A stretch of 64,000 bases of DNA from Ensifer adhaerens (GTDB taxonomy: Bacteria; Pseudomonadota; Alphaproteobacteria; Rhizobiales; Rhizobiaceae): assembly GCF_020035535.1 (NCBI RefSeq), contig NZ_CP083349.1, positions 2,542,001 through 2,606,000 of the forward strand. Direction: 5' to 3'. Positions 44,211-55,594 of this stretch are shown here, in pieces. Positions within the stretch are counted from its first letter, which is position 1; every line of letters begins with the position of its first letter. The translations under genes were made by a program, and so were the position numbers. The notes beneath the pieces were generated by a model. It saw only the letters and a program-made list of their open reading frames with translations, was not told where the DNA came from and did not search any database.

Positions 44211-46088
44211 TCACCCGTCCAGATACCCATCGATAACAGCAAGAAACGCCTCACCGTAGCGTTCGCGCTTGCTTTCGCCGATGCCGGGGATATCGAGCAG
44301 CTCGTCGAAGTCCCGCGGGCGTTCCTTGGCGAGCGCGATCAGGGTTGCGTCGGGGAAGACGACATAGGGCGGGACGTTCAGATCCTTGGCGATCGTGAAG
44401 CGCTCGGCGCGCAGCAGTTCGAACAGCTCGAGATCGGAGCCGGCGAGATCCGCGCGCTCGCGCTGCGAACCCGACTTGGCGCCGCGCGCCGTCTTGCCCG
44501 AGGTCGGGCGATCCTTGCGAAAGAAGACCTGGCGTTCGCGCTTGAACACGGCGCGGGCCTCCGGCTCGAGCTTCATCGCACCGAAAGCGGCGTGGTCGAC
44601 GCTGATCAGCCCCGCTGCCAGCAATTGCCGGAAGACCGATTGCCAGGTGCGGGCCGGCAGATCCTTGCCGGCGCCGAAGACCGGCATATCGACATGGCCG
44701 AAGCGCTCGGTCTTCTCGTTGACCGTGCCCATCAGTACATCGACCACATGGCCGGTGCCAAAACGCTCGCCAGTGCGATAGACCGCCGCCAGTGCCTTGA
44801 TCGCCGCCTCCGTGCCATCCCAGGTCTCGACCGGCTTCAGGCAGGTGTCGCAATGGCCGCAGCGTCCGGGATGGGCCTCGCCGAAATGCGCAAGGATCGC
44901 CTGGCGGCGGCAGCCGGTCGTCTCGCAGATCGCGAGCAGCGCGTTGAGCTTGCCGCGCTCGATGCGCTTGATGTCGTCTGCCGCCCCACCCTCGTCGATC
45001 ATCCGGCGGCGCTGCAGCACATCAGCCATGCCATAGGCCATCCAGACCTCCGACGGCTGGCCGTCGCGGCCGGCGCGGCCGGTTTCCTGGTAATAGGCCT
45101 CAACCGAGCCCGGCAGATCGAGATGGGCGACGTAGCGCACATCCGGCTTGTCGATACCCATGCCGAAGGCGACAGTGGCGACAAGGCAGAGGCTCTCCTC
45201 TTTCAGGAATGCATCCTGATGCTTGTCGCGCAGCGTCCGGTCCATGCCGGCGTGATAGGGCAGCGCCCGGATGCCCTGGGCGTTCAGCCACTCGGCCGTA
45301 TCCTCGACCTTGGCGCGCGACAGACAATAGACGATGCCTGACGACCCCTTGAAGCGCGAAAGAAAGCGCAGCAGTTGCTGGCGTGGCTGGTCGCGCTCGA
45401 CGATTTCATAGGCGATGTTCGGGCGGTCGAAGCTGGTGGTGAAGACCTTGGCATTGGTCAGCGCCAGCCGCTCGACGATATCGTCGCGGGTATGCGGATC
45501 GGCGGTCGCCGTCAGCGCGATGCGCGGCACGCCGGGATAGCGCTCCGCCAGAAGTCCGAGCGCGCGGTACTCCGGGCGGAAGTCATGGCCCCATTGCGAA
45601 ACGCAGTGCGCCTCGTCGATGGCAAAAAGCGCGATGCGGGCATCGCCGAGCAGATCCGCGAAACCGTCGGTGACGATCCGCTCCGGCGTCACGTATAGAA
45701 GGTCGAGCGTGCCGTCATGGATCTGTCGCCGCACGGCGACCGCTTCCTCGCGGGTCAGCGACGAGTTGAGGGCCGCCGCATTGACGCCGAGCTGCTTCAA
45801 CGCCTCTACCTGGTCGCGCATCAGCGCAATCAGGGGCGAGACGACCACACCGAGCCCGGGACGGCAGAGCGCCGGGATCTGGAAACAGAGCGATTTTCCG
45901 GCGCCGGTCGGGAAAAGGACGACGGCATCGCCGCCACGGGTCACATGTTCGACCACTTCCTGCTGCCGGCCGCGAAAGGCGGAATAGCCATAGACGCGCT
46001 TCAGCACATCGAGCGGCGCCGGGCCGGCGTCGTCGAAAAGATGGCTGGCAGCGCTCTCAGCGCGCTTCGCCCTTTCGACAAACTCCAT
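44211..46088 (-). CDS. recQ: ATP-dependent DNA helicase RecQ (625 aa)
   Basis: All RecQ parts are present: the helicase core with [18 protein letters not shown] (Walker A) and [20 protein letters not shown] (DEAH box plus aromatic-rich loop); [20 protein letters not shown] and [20 protein letters not shown] (motif VI); the zinc-binding site with [15 protein letters not shown] and [10 protein letters not shown]; the winged RQC domain; and a C-terminal HRDC domain with [20 protein letters not shown]. It unwinds DNA in recombination and repair. The start at 46088 (GGAGGAGA upstream) is preferred over 46148. Confidence 0.96.
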   Translation of the reverse strand: MEFVERAKRAESAASHLFDDAGPAPLDVLKRVYGYSAFRGRQQEVVEHVTRGGDAVVLFPTGAGKSLCFQIPALCRPGLGVVVSPLIALMRDQVEALKQLGVNAAALNSSLTREEAVAVRRQIHDGTLDLLYVTPERIVTDGFADLLGDARIALFAIDEAHCVSQWGHDFRPEYRALGLLAERYPGVPRIALTATADPHTRDDIVERLALTNAKVFTTSFDRPNIAYEIVERDQPRQQLLRFLSRFKGSSGIVYCLSRAKVEDTAEWLNAQGIRALPYHAGMDRTLRDKHQDAFLKEESLCLVATVAFGMGIDKPDVRYVAHLDLPGSVEAYYQETGRAGRDGQPSEVWMAYGMADVLQRRRMIDEGGAADDIKRIERGKLNALLAICETTGCRRQAILAHFGEAHPGRCGHCDTCLKPVETWDGTEAAIKALAAVYRTGERFGTGHVVDVLMGTVNEKTERFGHVDMPVFGAGKDLPARTWQSVFRQLLAAGLISVDHAAFGAMKLEPEARAVFKRERQVFFRKDRPTSGKTARGAKSGSQRERADLAGSDLELFELLRAERFTIAKDLNVPPYVVFPDATLIALAKERPRDFDELLDIPGIGESKRERYGEAFLAVIDGYLDG

Positions 46089-46289
46089 CACGTCTCCTCC
46101 ACGGGAATCACTGCCCGCAATCATCGCAAGATGCGACCGCAATGCCATAGGCGTCAGGGCAAATGAAGAGAAAGCCGCGATAATCCCGCGCGATCAGCAG
46201 CAATTTCAAGGTGGGGGATTGAGCCTTTGGCAGCTTGACCTTGATGACGCACCAGTACTTTAGTGGCTCGCAAAAATCAGGAAGTCATC

Positions 46290-47129
46290 ATGGCGAACAT
46301 TCTAGCGGCGAGCGGCGGCGTCAAGCAGATCATCTGCATCAATTGGGGCACGAAGTACGGCGCTCCGTTCATCAACCGGCTCTATGCCATGGTGGCGCGC
46401 AATATCACTCCGCCCTTCACCTTCACCTGCTTCAACGACAATTTCGAAGGGCTGCGTCCGGAAATTCTCTGCGAGGACCTGCCGCCGCTCAACATCGCGG
46501 ACATGCCCACCAACACGCCCGGCATCTGGCAGAAGTCGCGGCTCTGGGGGCCGAAACTCGGCAACCTCAAGGGTCCGGTACTGTTTCTCGATCTCGACAT
46601 CGTCATCGTCGGATCGCTCGATTCCTTCTTCGAGGTCGGCGAACCTGACGACGTTATCCTCGCCAGGAACCAGACAACCCCCTTCGAACGTCTCGGCCAG
46701 ACCTCGTTGTTCCGCTTTCCGGTGGGCAAGCTCGTGCCCCTGCAGCAGAAGTTTGCTGCCAATCCTCAGGGGATTGCCGATGAATATCGCTTCGAGCAAC
46801 GCTTCGTCACACGCAATGCGCCCGGTGGCGTGAAGCTTTTCCCAAGACGCTGGGTCCTGCACTTCCGGCAGGACTGTCACTGGACCTTCCCGCTCAACTA
46901 TTTCTTCGAGCCGCGCCTGCCGGCCGAGGCGCGCGTGGTGCTCTTCCCGCGCAGCCTGCTGCCGCAGCATGCGATCGACGGGCAATATGGCTATCGTGGC
47001 CGGGTGGACACGCCGCTTGGCCACATTCGCCGCCTGTTCAACGGCGACCGTCGTGAAAAGAACCCGTTCCGCTACCTGCGCCACTACATCCGCCCCGCTC
47101 CGTGGGTGGCCGAACATTGGCGCGAATAG
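46290..47129 (+). CDS. Putative glycosyltransferase (279 aa)
   Basis: The first half resembles a GT-A fold: KQIICINWGTKYGAPFINRL, TFTCFNDNFEGL and the metal-binding LFLDLDIVIVGSLDSF with a DxD-type motif near residue 108; WQKSRLWGPKLGNLKGPVLF precedes it. The C-terminus is basic and proline-rich. The donor and acceptor are unknown; a surface polysaccharide is likely. AGGAAG lies 7 bases before the ATG at 46290. It sits alone between recQ and dnaG. Confidence 0.75.
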   Translation: MANILAASGGVKQIICINWGTKYGAPFINRLYAMVARNITPPFTFTCFNDNFEGLRPEILCEDLPPLNIADMPTNTPGIWQKSRLWGPKLGNLKGPVLFLDLDIVIVGSLDSFFEVGEPDDVILARNQTTPFERLGQTSLFRFPVGKLVPLQQKFAANPQGIADEYRFEQRFVTRNAPGGVKLFPRRWVLHFRQDCHWTFPLNYFFEPRLPAEARVVLFPRSLLPQHAIDGQYGYRGRVDTPLGHIRRLFNGDRREKNPFRYLRHYIRPAPWVAEHWRE

Positions 47130-47184
47130 TCGGCGTTCTGTTAAGATCGGGCGGGATTTCAGCTTGGCGGAGTGAGTTTTTGAG

Positions 47185-49197
47185 CTAGCGCGCTGCCGGC
47201 CCCTTCACGCGGCCGGAAAGCACCCCGAAACCTTCGATGATCGCTTCCTGGTTCTCAAGCCGCGTCACTTCGAGCTGCACTTCCTGAAGCGTGCGCAGCA
47301 GTTGCGGCACCACCTCGAGGTCGCCTTCCTCGGTCGCGTGCGCCAGTTCACGCTCGAGTTCGCGCCGCTGCCAATGCAGCGCCTTCGAGCGCTGGTGCAG
47401 GGCCAGCGCCTGCAGATATCCTTCGCGGGCATCCTCAGGCGCCGCCACCGTCGTCGCGGTCCAAAGCCGCGCATAACGGATCTGCTGGTCGATCGCGCCG
47501 ATCAAGGCGCCGAAGCCTTCGGCATGCAATTGCTCGACCAAACCTTCGCGCGTCAGGCGCGGCCCTTGCGCGGCGGCGGCATTCAACACCGCTGCCCAGC
47601 AGCGTTGCAGGTCGCGATGATCGAACTCGATCGTCGAGATCTCATCGTATTCGTCGAACAACAGCTGCGGATGATTGACGATGGTGAGCGCCAACACGCT
47701 TTCGCGCAACAACGGCGCGATCTGCTGCCCGCTGACGAGCGAAGACCGCGCCAGCCGATCGGATATCGCCGTCGGTCCTGCCGCATTCGGCCCTCTCGGC
47801 CCGCCGGCACCGCGGGGCCCGTTGCCGGGCCTGCCGCCGCGCTCGAACGGACGCCGCTCTCCCCGCCCCGAGCCTGACGATTGCAGGAAGGCGTTCAACC
47901 GGTCGCGCATGTCCTGGCCGTAGTGGCGGCGCACGCTTTCATCGGCGATGACGGCCGTGACCTGCTTCAGCTTCGCCTCGAGCTCGGCGCGCTTTTCCGG
48001 CGTGTCGAACGACCCACCCTGGATTTCGCGCTGCCAGACCATGTCGGCAAGCGACCGCGCATTGGCGAGCACCTTGTCGAAGGGCGCGCGGCCTTCGTGG
48101 CGCACCAGGTCGTCCGGGTCCTTGCCGTCAGGCAGCATGGCGAAACGGACCGAGCGGCCGGGTTTGAGGTGCGGCAGCGCCAGGTCGACGCCGCGGTTGG
48201 CGGCGCGGATGCCGGCGCCATCGCCATCGAAGCAGAGCACCGGCTGTGACGTCATCTTCCAGAGCAGGTCGAGCTGGTTTTCGGTCAATGCCGTGCCGAG
48301 TGGCGCGACCGCGTTCTCGACGCCCGCCTGATGCAGCGCGATCACGTCCATGTAGCCTTCGACGGCGATAATGGTTCCCGCGGCATCGTCCGGTCCGGCG
48401 TCGGCCAGGCGGGACGCGCCTTGCGATGCGCGGCGGGCACGGGCGAAATTGTAGAGCACGTTGCCCTTGTGGAAGAGCTCGGTCTCGTTGGAGTTCAGAT
48501 ATTTCGCCGGCGCATCCGGCGACATGGCGCGACCGCCGAAGGCGATGACCTTCTCGCGTGACGACAGGATCGGGAACATGATGCGATCGCGAAAACGGTC
48601 GTAGGAAACAGGCACGTCCGGGCCGTGGACGACGAGGCCGCAGGCCTCGATCTGCTCCTTGCCGATGCCCTTGCCGGCGAGAAATTCTTTCAGCGCATTG
48701 CGGCTGTCGGGGGCAAAGCCCAGACGGAAGGTCTCGATCGTACGCCCCGTCAGGCCGCGCTCGCGCAGATAGGCGCGCGCCTTGGCGCCGCCCGCAGTCT
48801 GAAGCTGATCCTCGAAAAATGCGGTCGCCAACTCCATGACGTCGAGAAGGCTGGTGCGCTCCTTTTCCCGCCGTTCGGCCTGCGGATCAGGCTGCGGCAT
48901 GGCAACGCCCGCCATATCGGCGATCTGCTGTACCGCTTCCGGGAAGCTCAGGCCCTCAAGGTCCGTGAGAAAACGAAAATGGTCGCCGGAGACGCCGCAG
49001 CCGAAACAATGGTAGCGGCCCTTGCGATCCTCGCAGTGGAAGCTCGGCGACTTCTCCCCATGAAAGGGGCAGCAGGCCCAATAATCACCGCGCGAAACAT
49101 TGGTCTTGCGCCGATCCCAGGAGACGCGCTTGGCGATCACGTCCGAAATCGGCACGCGATCGCGTATCTCGTCGAGAAAGGATGGTGAAAAGCGCAT
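47185..49197 (-). CDS. dnaG: DNA primase DnaG (670 aa)
   Basis: The zinc-binding domain is at the start (WACCPFHGEKSPSFHCEDRK, then YHCFGCGVSGD; ligands Cys-His-Cys-Cys). The primase core follows, with IETFRLGFAPDSRNALKEFL and YLNSNETELFHKGNVLYNFA, then the TOPRIM domain with IIAVEGYMDVIALHQAG and CFDGDGAGIRAANRG. The C-terminal part, with a Gly/Pro-rich linker, is the DnaB-binding region. It makes replication primers. The start at 49197 has AGAGG 6 bases upstream. Confidence 0.97.
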   Translation of the reverse strand: MRFSPSFLDEIRDRVPISDVIAKRVSWDRRKTNVSRGDYWACCPFHGEKSPSFHCEDRKGRYHCFGCGVSGDHFRFLTDLEGLSFPEAVQQIADMAGVAMPQPDPQAERREKERTSLLDVMELATAFFEDQLQTAGGAKARAYLRERGLTGRTIETFRLGFAPDSRNALKEFLAGKGIGKEQIEACGLVVHGPDVPVSYDRFRDRIMFPILSSREKVIAFGGRAMSPDAPAKYLNSNETELFHKGNVLYNFARARRASQGASRLADAGPDDAAGTIIAVEGYMDVIALHQAGVENAVAPLGTALTENQLDLLWKMTSQPVLCFDGDGAGIRAANRGVDLALPHLKPGRSVRFAMLPDGKDPDDLVRHEGRAPFDKVLANARSLADMVWQREIQGGSFDTPEKRAELEAKLKQVTAVIADESVRRHYGQDMRDRLNAFLQSSGSGRGERRPFERGGRPGNGPRGAGGPRGPNAAGPTAISDRLARSSLVSGQQIAPLLRESVLALTIVNHPQLLFDEYDEISTIEFDHRDLQRCWAAVLNAAAAQGPRLTREGLVEQLHAEGFGALIGAIDQQIRYARLWTATTVAAPEDAREGYLQALALHQRSKALHWQRRELERELAHATEEGDLEVVPQLLRTLQEVQLEVTRLENQEAIIEGFGVLSGRVKGPAAR

Positions 49198-49410
49198 GAA
49201 AACCTCTGGTCGATCCTCCATATAGGCGGCAAGGCGGCGGGACGCCACAAGAGTGATCCGGCTTGCCCGCAATTCACAGGACGGAAACGGGAATAACGCC
49301 CGCAATCACAACCAAAAGAAGTGCCGAAGGCCTTTTAAAGACCAAAAGTAGCGCTTGACTCGCCGAAGGTGAACAGCGTCAATTCAGTGTCCCGAATTGG
49401 AACACCCATC

Positions 49411-50316
49411 ATGGCCATTGCTGGCGAAGCGCTCGCGTCCAGTCCTGTCTTCTTCAGCGCCGTGCTGGATTATGCCCGCGGCATGGTCTCCATGTATGGG
49501 GACAACCCGCGGCTCGCTTCGATCTTCGCCTCGCAGCAGCGCTGGCTGATGGCCCAATCCGGTCTCGCTCTCCATCACGACCGCGATCCCGAAGATCCGT
49601 TTAGCGGCCTCTATAGCGGGCGTTTCATCAACTATGCCGTCGCCAACGATATCGCCAGTCGCAACACCGCCGCCTCCTTCGTGCAGGAGATGATCGCCTA
49701 TCGCTTCGCGCAATACACGGTGTCACCACCCACCAAGCGCAATCGGCCGATCGAGCCCACGGACGCTGCACTCGACTATGTCTGGAAATGGATACTGGCG
49801 CACCTTGCCATTCTCGACGTGCTCGATGGCCGCTCGCGCGTGGCGACGCTGACGGAGGACCCGACCCAGTTTGGCCGGCTGCAGGCGGCAGTCGCTCATG
49901 CGCTCGTCGGAAACGACAAGGTTCGCCGTCCCGGACCGACCTTCGATCTCTTCACCTGGGTCAATTCCGGCGGCGTGGTGATGGACGATCTGTTCTCCCG
50001 CATCGGCACCTTCGACCCTGAGGCCGAGCGGCTGGCGATCGGTTCCGTTTCGCCCGGTGACCTCAGCGAACGTTTCATGATTTCGAAGACGCATCTCAAG
50101 CGGATCTTCGACAAGGCGGCCCTGCTCGGCAGCATGGGCTGGGAACGAACACCCGGACGCGGTGGCGTCTGGCTTTCGAAGGCTTTCATCCGGGAATACT
50201 GGGATTATCAGGCGGAGAAATTTGCGCTGATCGACCGGGCGTTCGAAGACAAGATATCCGCAGACGCCGAAGACGCGACGCCCGTCCTCTATGGACGGGC
50301 GTGCGCTGGTATTTGA
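49411..50316 (+). CDS. Hypothetical protein with C-terminal winged-helix-like segment (301 aa)
   Basis: I do not recognise a named family. The first part is helical (FFSAVLDYARGMVSMYGDNP, SQQRWLMAQSGLALHHDRDP). The C-terminal half has a helix-turn-helix-like stretch, SVSPGDLSERFMISKTHLKR, IFDKAALLGSMGWERTPGRG then GVWLSKAFIREYWDYQAEKF, which suggests DNA binding; similar unnamed proteins occur in other rhizobia. It is divergent from dnaG. The start at 49411 has GGAAC 8 bases upstream. Confidence 0.65.
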   Translation: MAIAGEALASSPVFFSAVLDYARGMVSMYGDNPRLASIFASQQRWLMAQSGLALHHDRDPEDPFSGLYSGRFINYAVANDIASRNTAASFVQEMIAYRFAQYTVSPPTKRNRPIEPTDAALDYVWKWILAHLAILDVLDGRSRVATLTEDPTQFGRLQAAVAHALVGNDKVRRPGPTFDLFTWVNSGGVVMDDLFSRIGTFDPEAERLAIGSVSPGDLSERFMISKTHLKRIFDKAALLGSMGWERTPGRGGVWLSKAFIREYWDYQAEKFALIDRAFEDKISADAEDATPVLYGRACAGI

Positions 50317-50323
50317 TCCGCCC

Positions 50324-50773
50324 CTACTTGAGCAGGTCCTTTACGAGACCGGATGCCTTGGCGAAGTCCATCTGGCCCGGGTAGCGCTCCTTGAGCACGT
50401 TCATGCACTTGCCCATGTCGCGCAGGCCGTGAGCGCCGGTTTCCTGGATCACCGAGGCGCAGAGTTCGCGCACCTTCTCTTCCGGAAGCTGTGCCGGAAG
50501 GAACTGGTTGATGATCACGATTTCCTGGCGCTCCTGCTCGGCAAGCTCCGGCCGGCCACCCTCGTCGTAGATGCGGGCCGATTCCTCGCGCTGCTTGATC
50601 ATCTTGGCGAGGATCTGCAGAATGTCGTCATCGCTGACCGGGTCCTTGCCCTGGCCGCGATTGGCAATGTCCCGGTCCTTGATCGCCGCCTGGATCAGCC
50701 GCACGGTCGAGGTACGCCGTGTATCCTTGGCTTTCAGGGCTTCCTTCAGTGCGTCAGCGAACTGGTCGCGCAT
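50324..50773 (-). CDS. GatB/YqeY domain protein (149 aa)
   Basis: The tRNA-associated helical domain of the YqeY family spans the whole protein: ALKEALKAKDTRRTSTVRLI, QAAIKDRDIANRGQGKDPVS, MIKQREESARIYDEGGRPEL and HGLRDMGKCMNVLKERYPGQ. It corresponds to the C-terminal tail of GatB in the amidotransferase, but acts alone; the function is not established. The start at 50773 has GGAG 7 bases upstream. It ends 7 bases from the convergent hypothetical gene and is divergent from carA. Confidence 0.9.
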   Translation of the reverse strand: MRDQFADALKEALKAKDTRRTSTVRLIQAAIKDRDIANRGQGKDPVSDDDILQILAKMIKQREESARIYDEGGRPELAEQERQEIVIINQFLPAQLPEEKVRELCASVIQETGAHGLRDMGKCMNVLKERYPGQMDFAKASGLVKDLLK

Positions 50774-50938
50774 GTCCATACTCCATGTCGAAACCGGCCC
50801 GCGGTGCTCTGCCCGGAACCGGTTCGAAACCATCATTGTTGTCGTCGTCTTAAACCAGTGTGACAGGCGCAATCAAACGGAATACGCAACCGCTTGAATT
50901 ATAAGGAATTTTATTTCCAGACAATTCACAGCGGCCGG

Positions 50939-50967
50939 TTGACCCGGAGAAGCGCTTTGGCTATTTT
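50939..50967 (+). promoter_or_regulatory. carA: sigma-70 promoter of carA
   Basis: TTGACC (50939-50944) and TATTTT (50962-50967) are separated by exactly 17 bases. The predicted start is near 50974, giving a leader of about 125 bases before the carA ATG. Confidence 0.65.
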
Positions 50968-51098
50968 CCCGCACCTGCACGACATCGGCATGAGAGCACT
51001 TTCCGCGGGGATTCCGCGCGTCCATGCCTGAGCACATGAAATGGCGATCGATTGCCGGGCTTTCAAGCCCCGCCTCGCGCCGCAACGGGATAGGAACG

Positions 51099-52304
51099 AT
51101 GACCGCGACACCCGCATGGACCACTGAAAAACCAACCGCACTGCTCGTTCTGGCCGACGGCACCGTGATCGAAGGCAAGGGCATCGGCGCGACCGGCAAG
51201 GTGCAGGCGGAAGTCTGCTTCAACACGGCGTTGACGGGCTACCAGGAAATCCTGACGGACCCCTCCTATCTCGGCCAGATCGTCACCTTCACCTTCCCGC
51301 ACATCGGCAACATCGGCGCCAATGACGAAGACATCGAAGACCTGACGCCGGCGGCACGCCACGGCGCGGTTGGCGTCATCTTCAAGGCCGACATCACCGA
51401 ACCGTCGAATTACCGCGCCGCCAAACACCTCGATGCCTGGCTGAAAGCCCGCGGCGTCATCGGTCTCTGCGGCATCGACACCCGTGCCCTCACCGCCTGG
51501 ATCCGCGAGAACGGCATGCCGAACGCCGTCATCGCCCACGACCCCCAGGGCGTCTTCGATATCGAGACCTTGAAGGCGGAAGCCAAGGCCTGGAGCGGGC
51601 TTGAAGGCCTCGACCTTGCCAAGGTCGCAACCTCGGGTCAGTCCTCGCGCTGGAACGAGAAGCCCTGGGTCTGGAACGAAGGCTTTTCGACGCTGGGCGA
51701 AACCGATGCCGCCTACCACATCGTCGCGCTCGACTACGGCGTGAAGCGCAACATCCTGCGCCTCTTCGCCGGCCTCAACGCCCGCGTCACCGTCATGCCT
51801 GCCTCGACCAGTGCCGACGAAGTGCTGGCGCAGAAGCCGGATGGCATCTTCCTTTCCAACGGCCCGGGCGACCCGGCGGCAACCGGCAAGTATGCCGTTC
51901 CCGTCATTCAGAACCTGCTGAAGACCGACATCCCCGTCTTCGGCATCTGCCTCGGCCACCAGATGCTGGCGCTGGCACTCGGCGGCAAGACCGAGAAGAT
52001 GCACCAGGGCCACCACGGCGCCAACCATCCGGTCAAGGATCACACCACCGGCAAGGTCGAGATCGTCTCGATGAACCACGGCTTCGCGGTGGATTCGAAG
52101 TCTCTGCCGGATGGCGTTGAAGAGACTCACATTTCGCTCTTCGACGGCACGAACTGCGGCCTGCGCGTCGCCGGCAAGCCGGTCTTCTCGGTCCAGCACC
52201 ACCCGGAAGCTTCCCCCGGCCCGCAGGACAGCCACTACCTTTTCCGTCGCTTCATGAACCTCGTGCGCGAGAAGAAGGGCGAACCGGCATTGGCCGAACG
52301 CTAA
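51099..52304 (+). CDS. carA: Carbamoyl-phosphate synthase small subunit (401 aa)
   Basis: The glutamine amidotransferase subunit, which supplies ammonia to the large subunit for carbamoyl phosphate in pyrimidine and arginine synthesis. The N-terminal CarA domain has YQEILTDPSYLGQIVTFTFP and GLCGIDTRALTAWIRENG; the class I amidotransferase domain has LSNGPGDPAA, the nucleophile Cys284 in VFGICLGHQMLALALGGKT and the partners His368 and Glu370 in VQHHPEASPGP. The start at 51099 has AGGAACG just upstream. carB is not in the window. Confidence 0.97.
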   Translation: MTATPAWTTEKPTALLVLADGTVIEGKGIGATGKVQAEVCFNTALTGYQEILTDPSYLGQIVTFTFPHIGNIGANDEDIEDLTPAARHGAVGVIFKADITEPSNYRAAKHLDAWLKARGVIGLCGIDTRALTAWIRENGMPNAVIAHDPQGVFDIETLKAEAKAWSGLEGLDLAKVATSGQSSRWNEKPWVWNEGFSTLGETDAAYHIVALDYGVKRNILRLFAGLNARVTVMPASTSADEVLAQKPDGIFLSNGPGDPAATGKYAVPVIQNLLKTDIPVFGICLGHQMLALALGGKTEKMHQGHHGANHPVKDHTTGKVEIVSMNHGFAVDSKSLPDGVEETHISLFDGTNCGLRVAGKPVFSVQHHPEASPGPQDSHYLFRRFMNLVREKKGEPALAER

Positions 52305-52326
52305 GCCCGACAAAATCACATGAAAT

Positions 52327-52350
52327 GGCCCGCCTCGTGCGGGCCTTTTC
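52327..52350 (+). terminator. carA: Terminator after carA
   Basis: GGCCCGC (52327-52333) pairs with GCGGGCC (52339-52345), followed by TTTTC, 23 bases after the stop. Confidence 0.82.
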
Positions 52351-52420
52351 ATTTGCAGATCTCACCTGGCGGACCCCGTAGGCAAGTGCGCGGGAAGGCA
52401 TCTCCAGCAGGCTGTCGCCG

Positions 52421-53311
52421 TCAGCCTTCGCCCAGGCGGTCGGCAATGAAATCGACAACGGCCCGAACCGAAGGGAGCTGGCCACGCCGATGCGGCATCA
52501 GAAGGGTTGTCGTGACAAGCCCCGCCTGCCAGCCGGGCAGCACCCGCACGAGGCTGCCATTGTCGATCTCGGCACCGCAGAGCTTGCGCGGTAGTGCCGT
52601 AATTCCCAGGCCGGAAAGCGCCGCCTCGAGAAGCACCTGGGATTCGTCCGCGACGAAGCGCGGCTCGGGCTTGACCGAGACAGCTGCGTCATCCTCGTTT
52701 CGGAGCGTCCAGCCATCGCTGGTCGGCGACGTGAGCAGCCCATCGTGGTCATCGAGTTCACCTGGCTCAATCGGCGTGCCGCGTCGCGCGAGATAACCGG
52801 GTGCGGCAACCAGCCAGATCACCTGCGTGGCGACCCGCCGCTGGACGAGACCGGAATCGGGCAAGGGCGCGAAATGATCGCGCACGGCGATATCGAAGCC
52901 TTCCTGGATCAGATCGACGAAGCGGTCAGTCGCGTGCAGCGCCACCCGCATCTTGGGATAGGCGAGCGCCAGTTGCGGCAGCAACCCGGCAAGCGTCATC
53001 TGCGCCGTCGGCACTGAAGCGGTAATGCGCACCGTTCCACTCGGTTCGGCGAGCCTGCCCATGACCACGGCCTCGGCCGCTTCCGCCTCGATCAGCATCG
53101 CGGCCGCATGCCGATAGAAATCCTCGCCGATCTCGGTCACCGTGAAGCGCCGGGATGTGCGGTTGATGAGCCGGACGCCGAGCGTCTTCTCCAGTTCCGC
53201 CACGCGCTTGCTGAGCGTCGACTTCGGCACGTGGAGGACGCGTGCCGCCGGAGCAAAACCCTTGTGGTCGACCACATGGGCGAAGATGATGAAATCGTTG
53301 AGATTGCGCAT
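52421..53311 (-). CDS. LysR family transcriptional regulator (296 aa)
   Basis: The N-terminal wHTH reads LNDFIIFAHVVDHKGFAPAA, then HVPKSTLSKRVAELEKTLGV and RLINRTSRRFTVTEIGEDFY (about residues 4-62). The effector domain contains GTVRITASVPTAQMTLAGLL and the C-terminal PGWQAGLVTTTLLMPHRRGQ LP. It belongs to the DsdC/AaeR-like large group that acts on nearby oxidoreductase genes. No target is obvious; the next plus-strand gene, a small HTH protein, is divergent. Confidence 0.92.
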   Translation of the reverse strand: MRNLNDFIIFAHVVDHKGFAPAARVLHVPKSTLSKRVAELEKTLGVRLINRTSRRFTVTEIGEDFYRHAAAMLIEAEAAEAVVMGRLAEPSGTVRITASVPTAQMTLAGLLPQLALAYPKMRVALHATDRFVDLIQEGFDIAVRDHFAPLPDSGLVQRRVATQVIWLVAAPGYLARRGTPIEPGELDDHDGLLTSPTSDGWTLRNEDDAAVSVKPEPRFVADESQVLLEAALSGLGITALPRKLCGAEIDNGSLVRVLPGWQAGLVTTTLLMPHRRGQLPSVRAVVDFIADRLGEG

Positions 53312-53492
53312 TGAGGGGGCTCAGTGGCTGCGTTTGTGGACGACAGGCCCACGCATCCCACTTTTTCGCCAAGGCGTCCATCCTCGCGGACTTCGCTCCA
53401 AAGCGAACACCAAGCGCGAAAGATCGTTGAGATGTGCTACGGTTGACCCATCGCCGGCCTTCGCGCATCCTCCACTGCAACTGGAGGTGACG

Positions 53493-53798
53493 ATGATTAC
53501 AGGTCCACAGTGCCGCGCCGCCCGGGCGCTGATCGAAATTTCACGCGAGATGCTCTCAAGCTTTTCGGGCGTCGGCGAGGACACGATCCTCAAATTCGAG
53601 CGCAAGCTGGAGACACCCGCCGACGAGGTGATCCTGTCGCTGAAGCACGCGTTGGAAAATGCCGGCGCGGTGTTTCTGCCGGAGGGCGAGCGCGGCATCG
53701 GCGTGCGGCTGAAGTTCACCCGTTCCGAGGCACGCCGCCTCTCCATCCTCGAAAGCGAGGGGGGCGTCGTCGGCGACGACGAGGTTCCCGGCGCCTGA
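53493..53798 (+). CDS. Small XRE-type HTH protein (101 aa)
   Basis: It starts MITGPQCRAARALIEISREM, then LSSFSGVGEDTILKFERKLE, a helix-turn-helix of the XRE/Cro type in the form seen in small rhizobial regulators, followed by LSLKHALENAGAVFLPEGER, the usual end of that group. GGAGGTGA lies just before the ATG at 53493. It is divergent from the LysR gene and may control itself. Confidence 0.85.
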   Translation: MITGPQCRAARALIEISREMLSSFSGVGEDTILKFERKLETPADEVILSLKHALENAGAVFLPEGERGIGVRLKFTRSEARRLSILESEGGVVGDDEVPGA

Positions 53799-53874
53799 GG
53801 TTCGAACCTGATTTCAACGCCTTAGCCGGCTCGTTTGAATCAGGCTCGCTGCCCGTTGAATCGCTTTGCGAACG

Positions 53875-53909
53875 AAAAAAGCCCGCCGTTTCCGGCGGGC
53901 CTTTTTTTG
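53875..53909. terminator. Bidirectional terminator
   Basis: GCCCGCC (53881-53887) and GGCGGGC (53894-53900) with an A-run before and a T-run after serve the HTH gene and the convergent aspartate aminotransferase. Confidence 0.88.
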
Positions 53910-53929
53910 TCAGATGCGATTGCTCGCGC

Positions 53930-55594
<1,665 letters not shown>

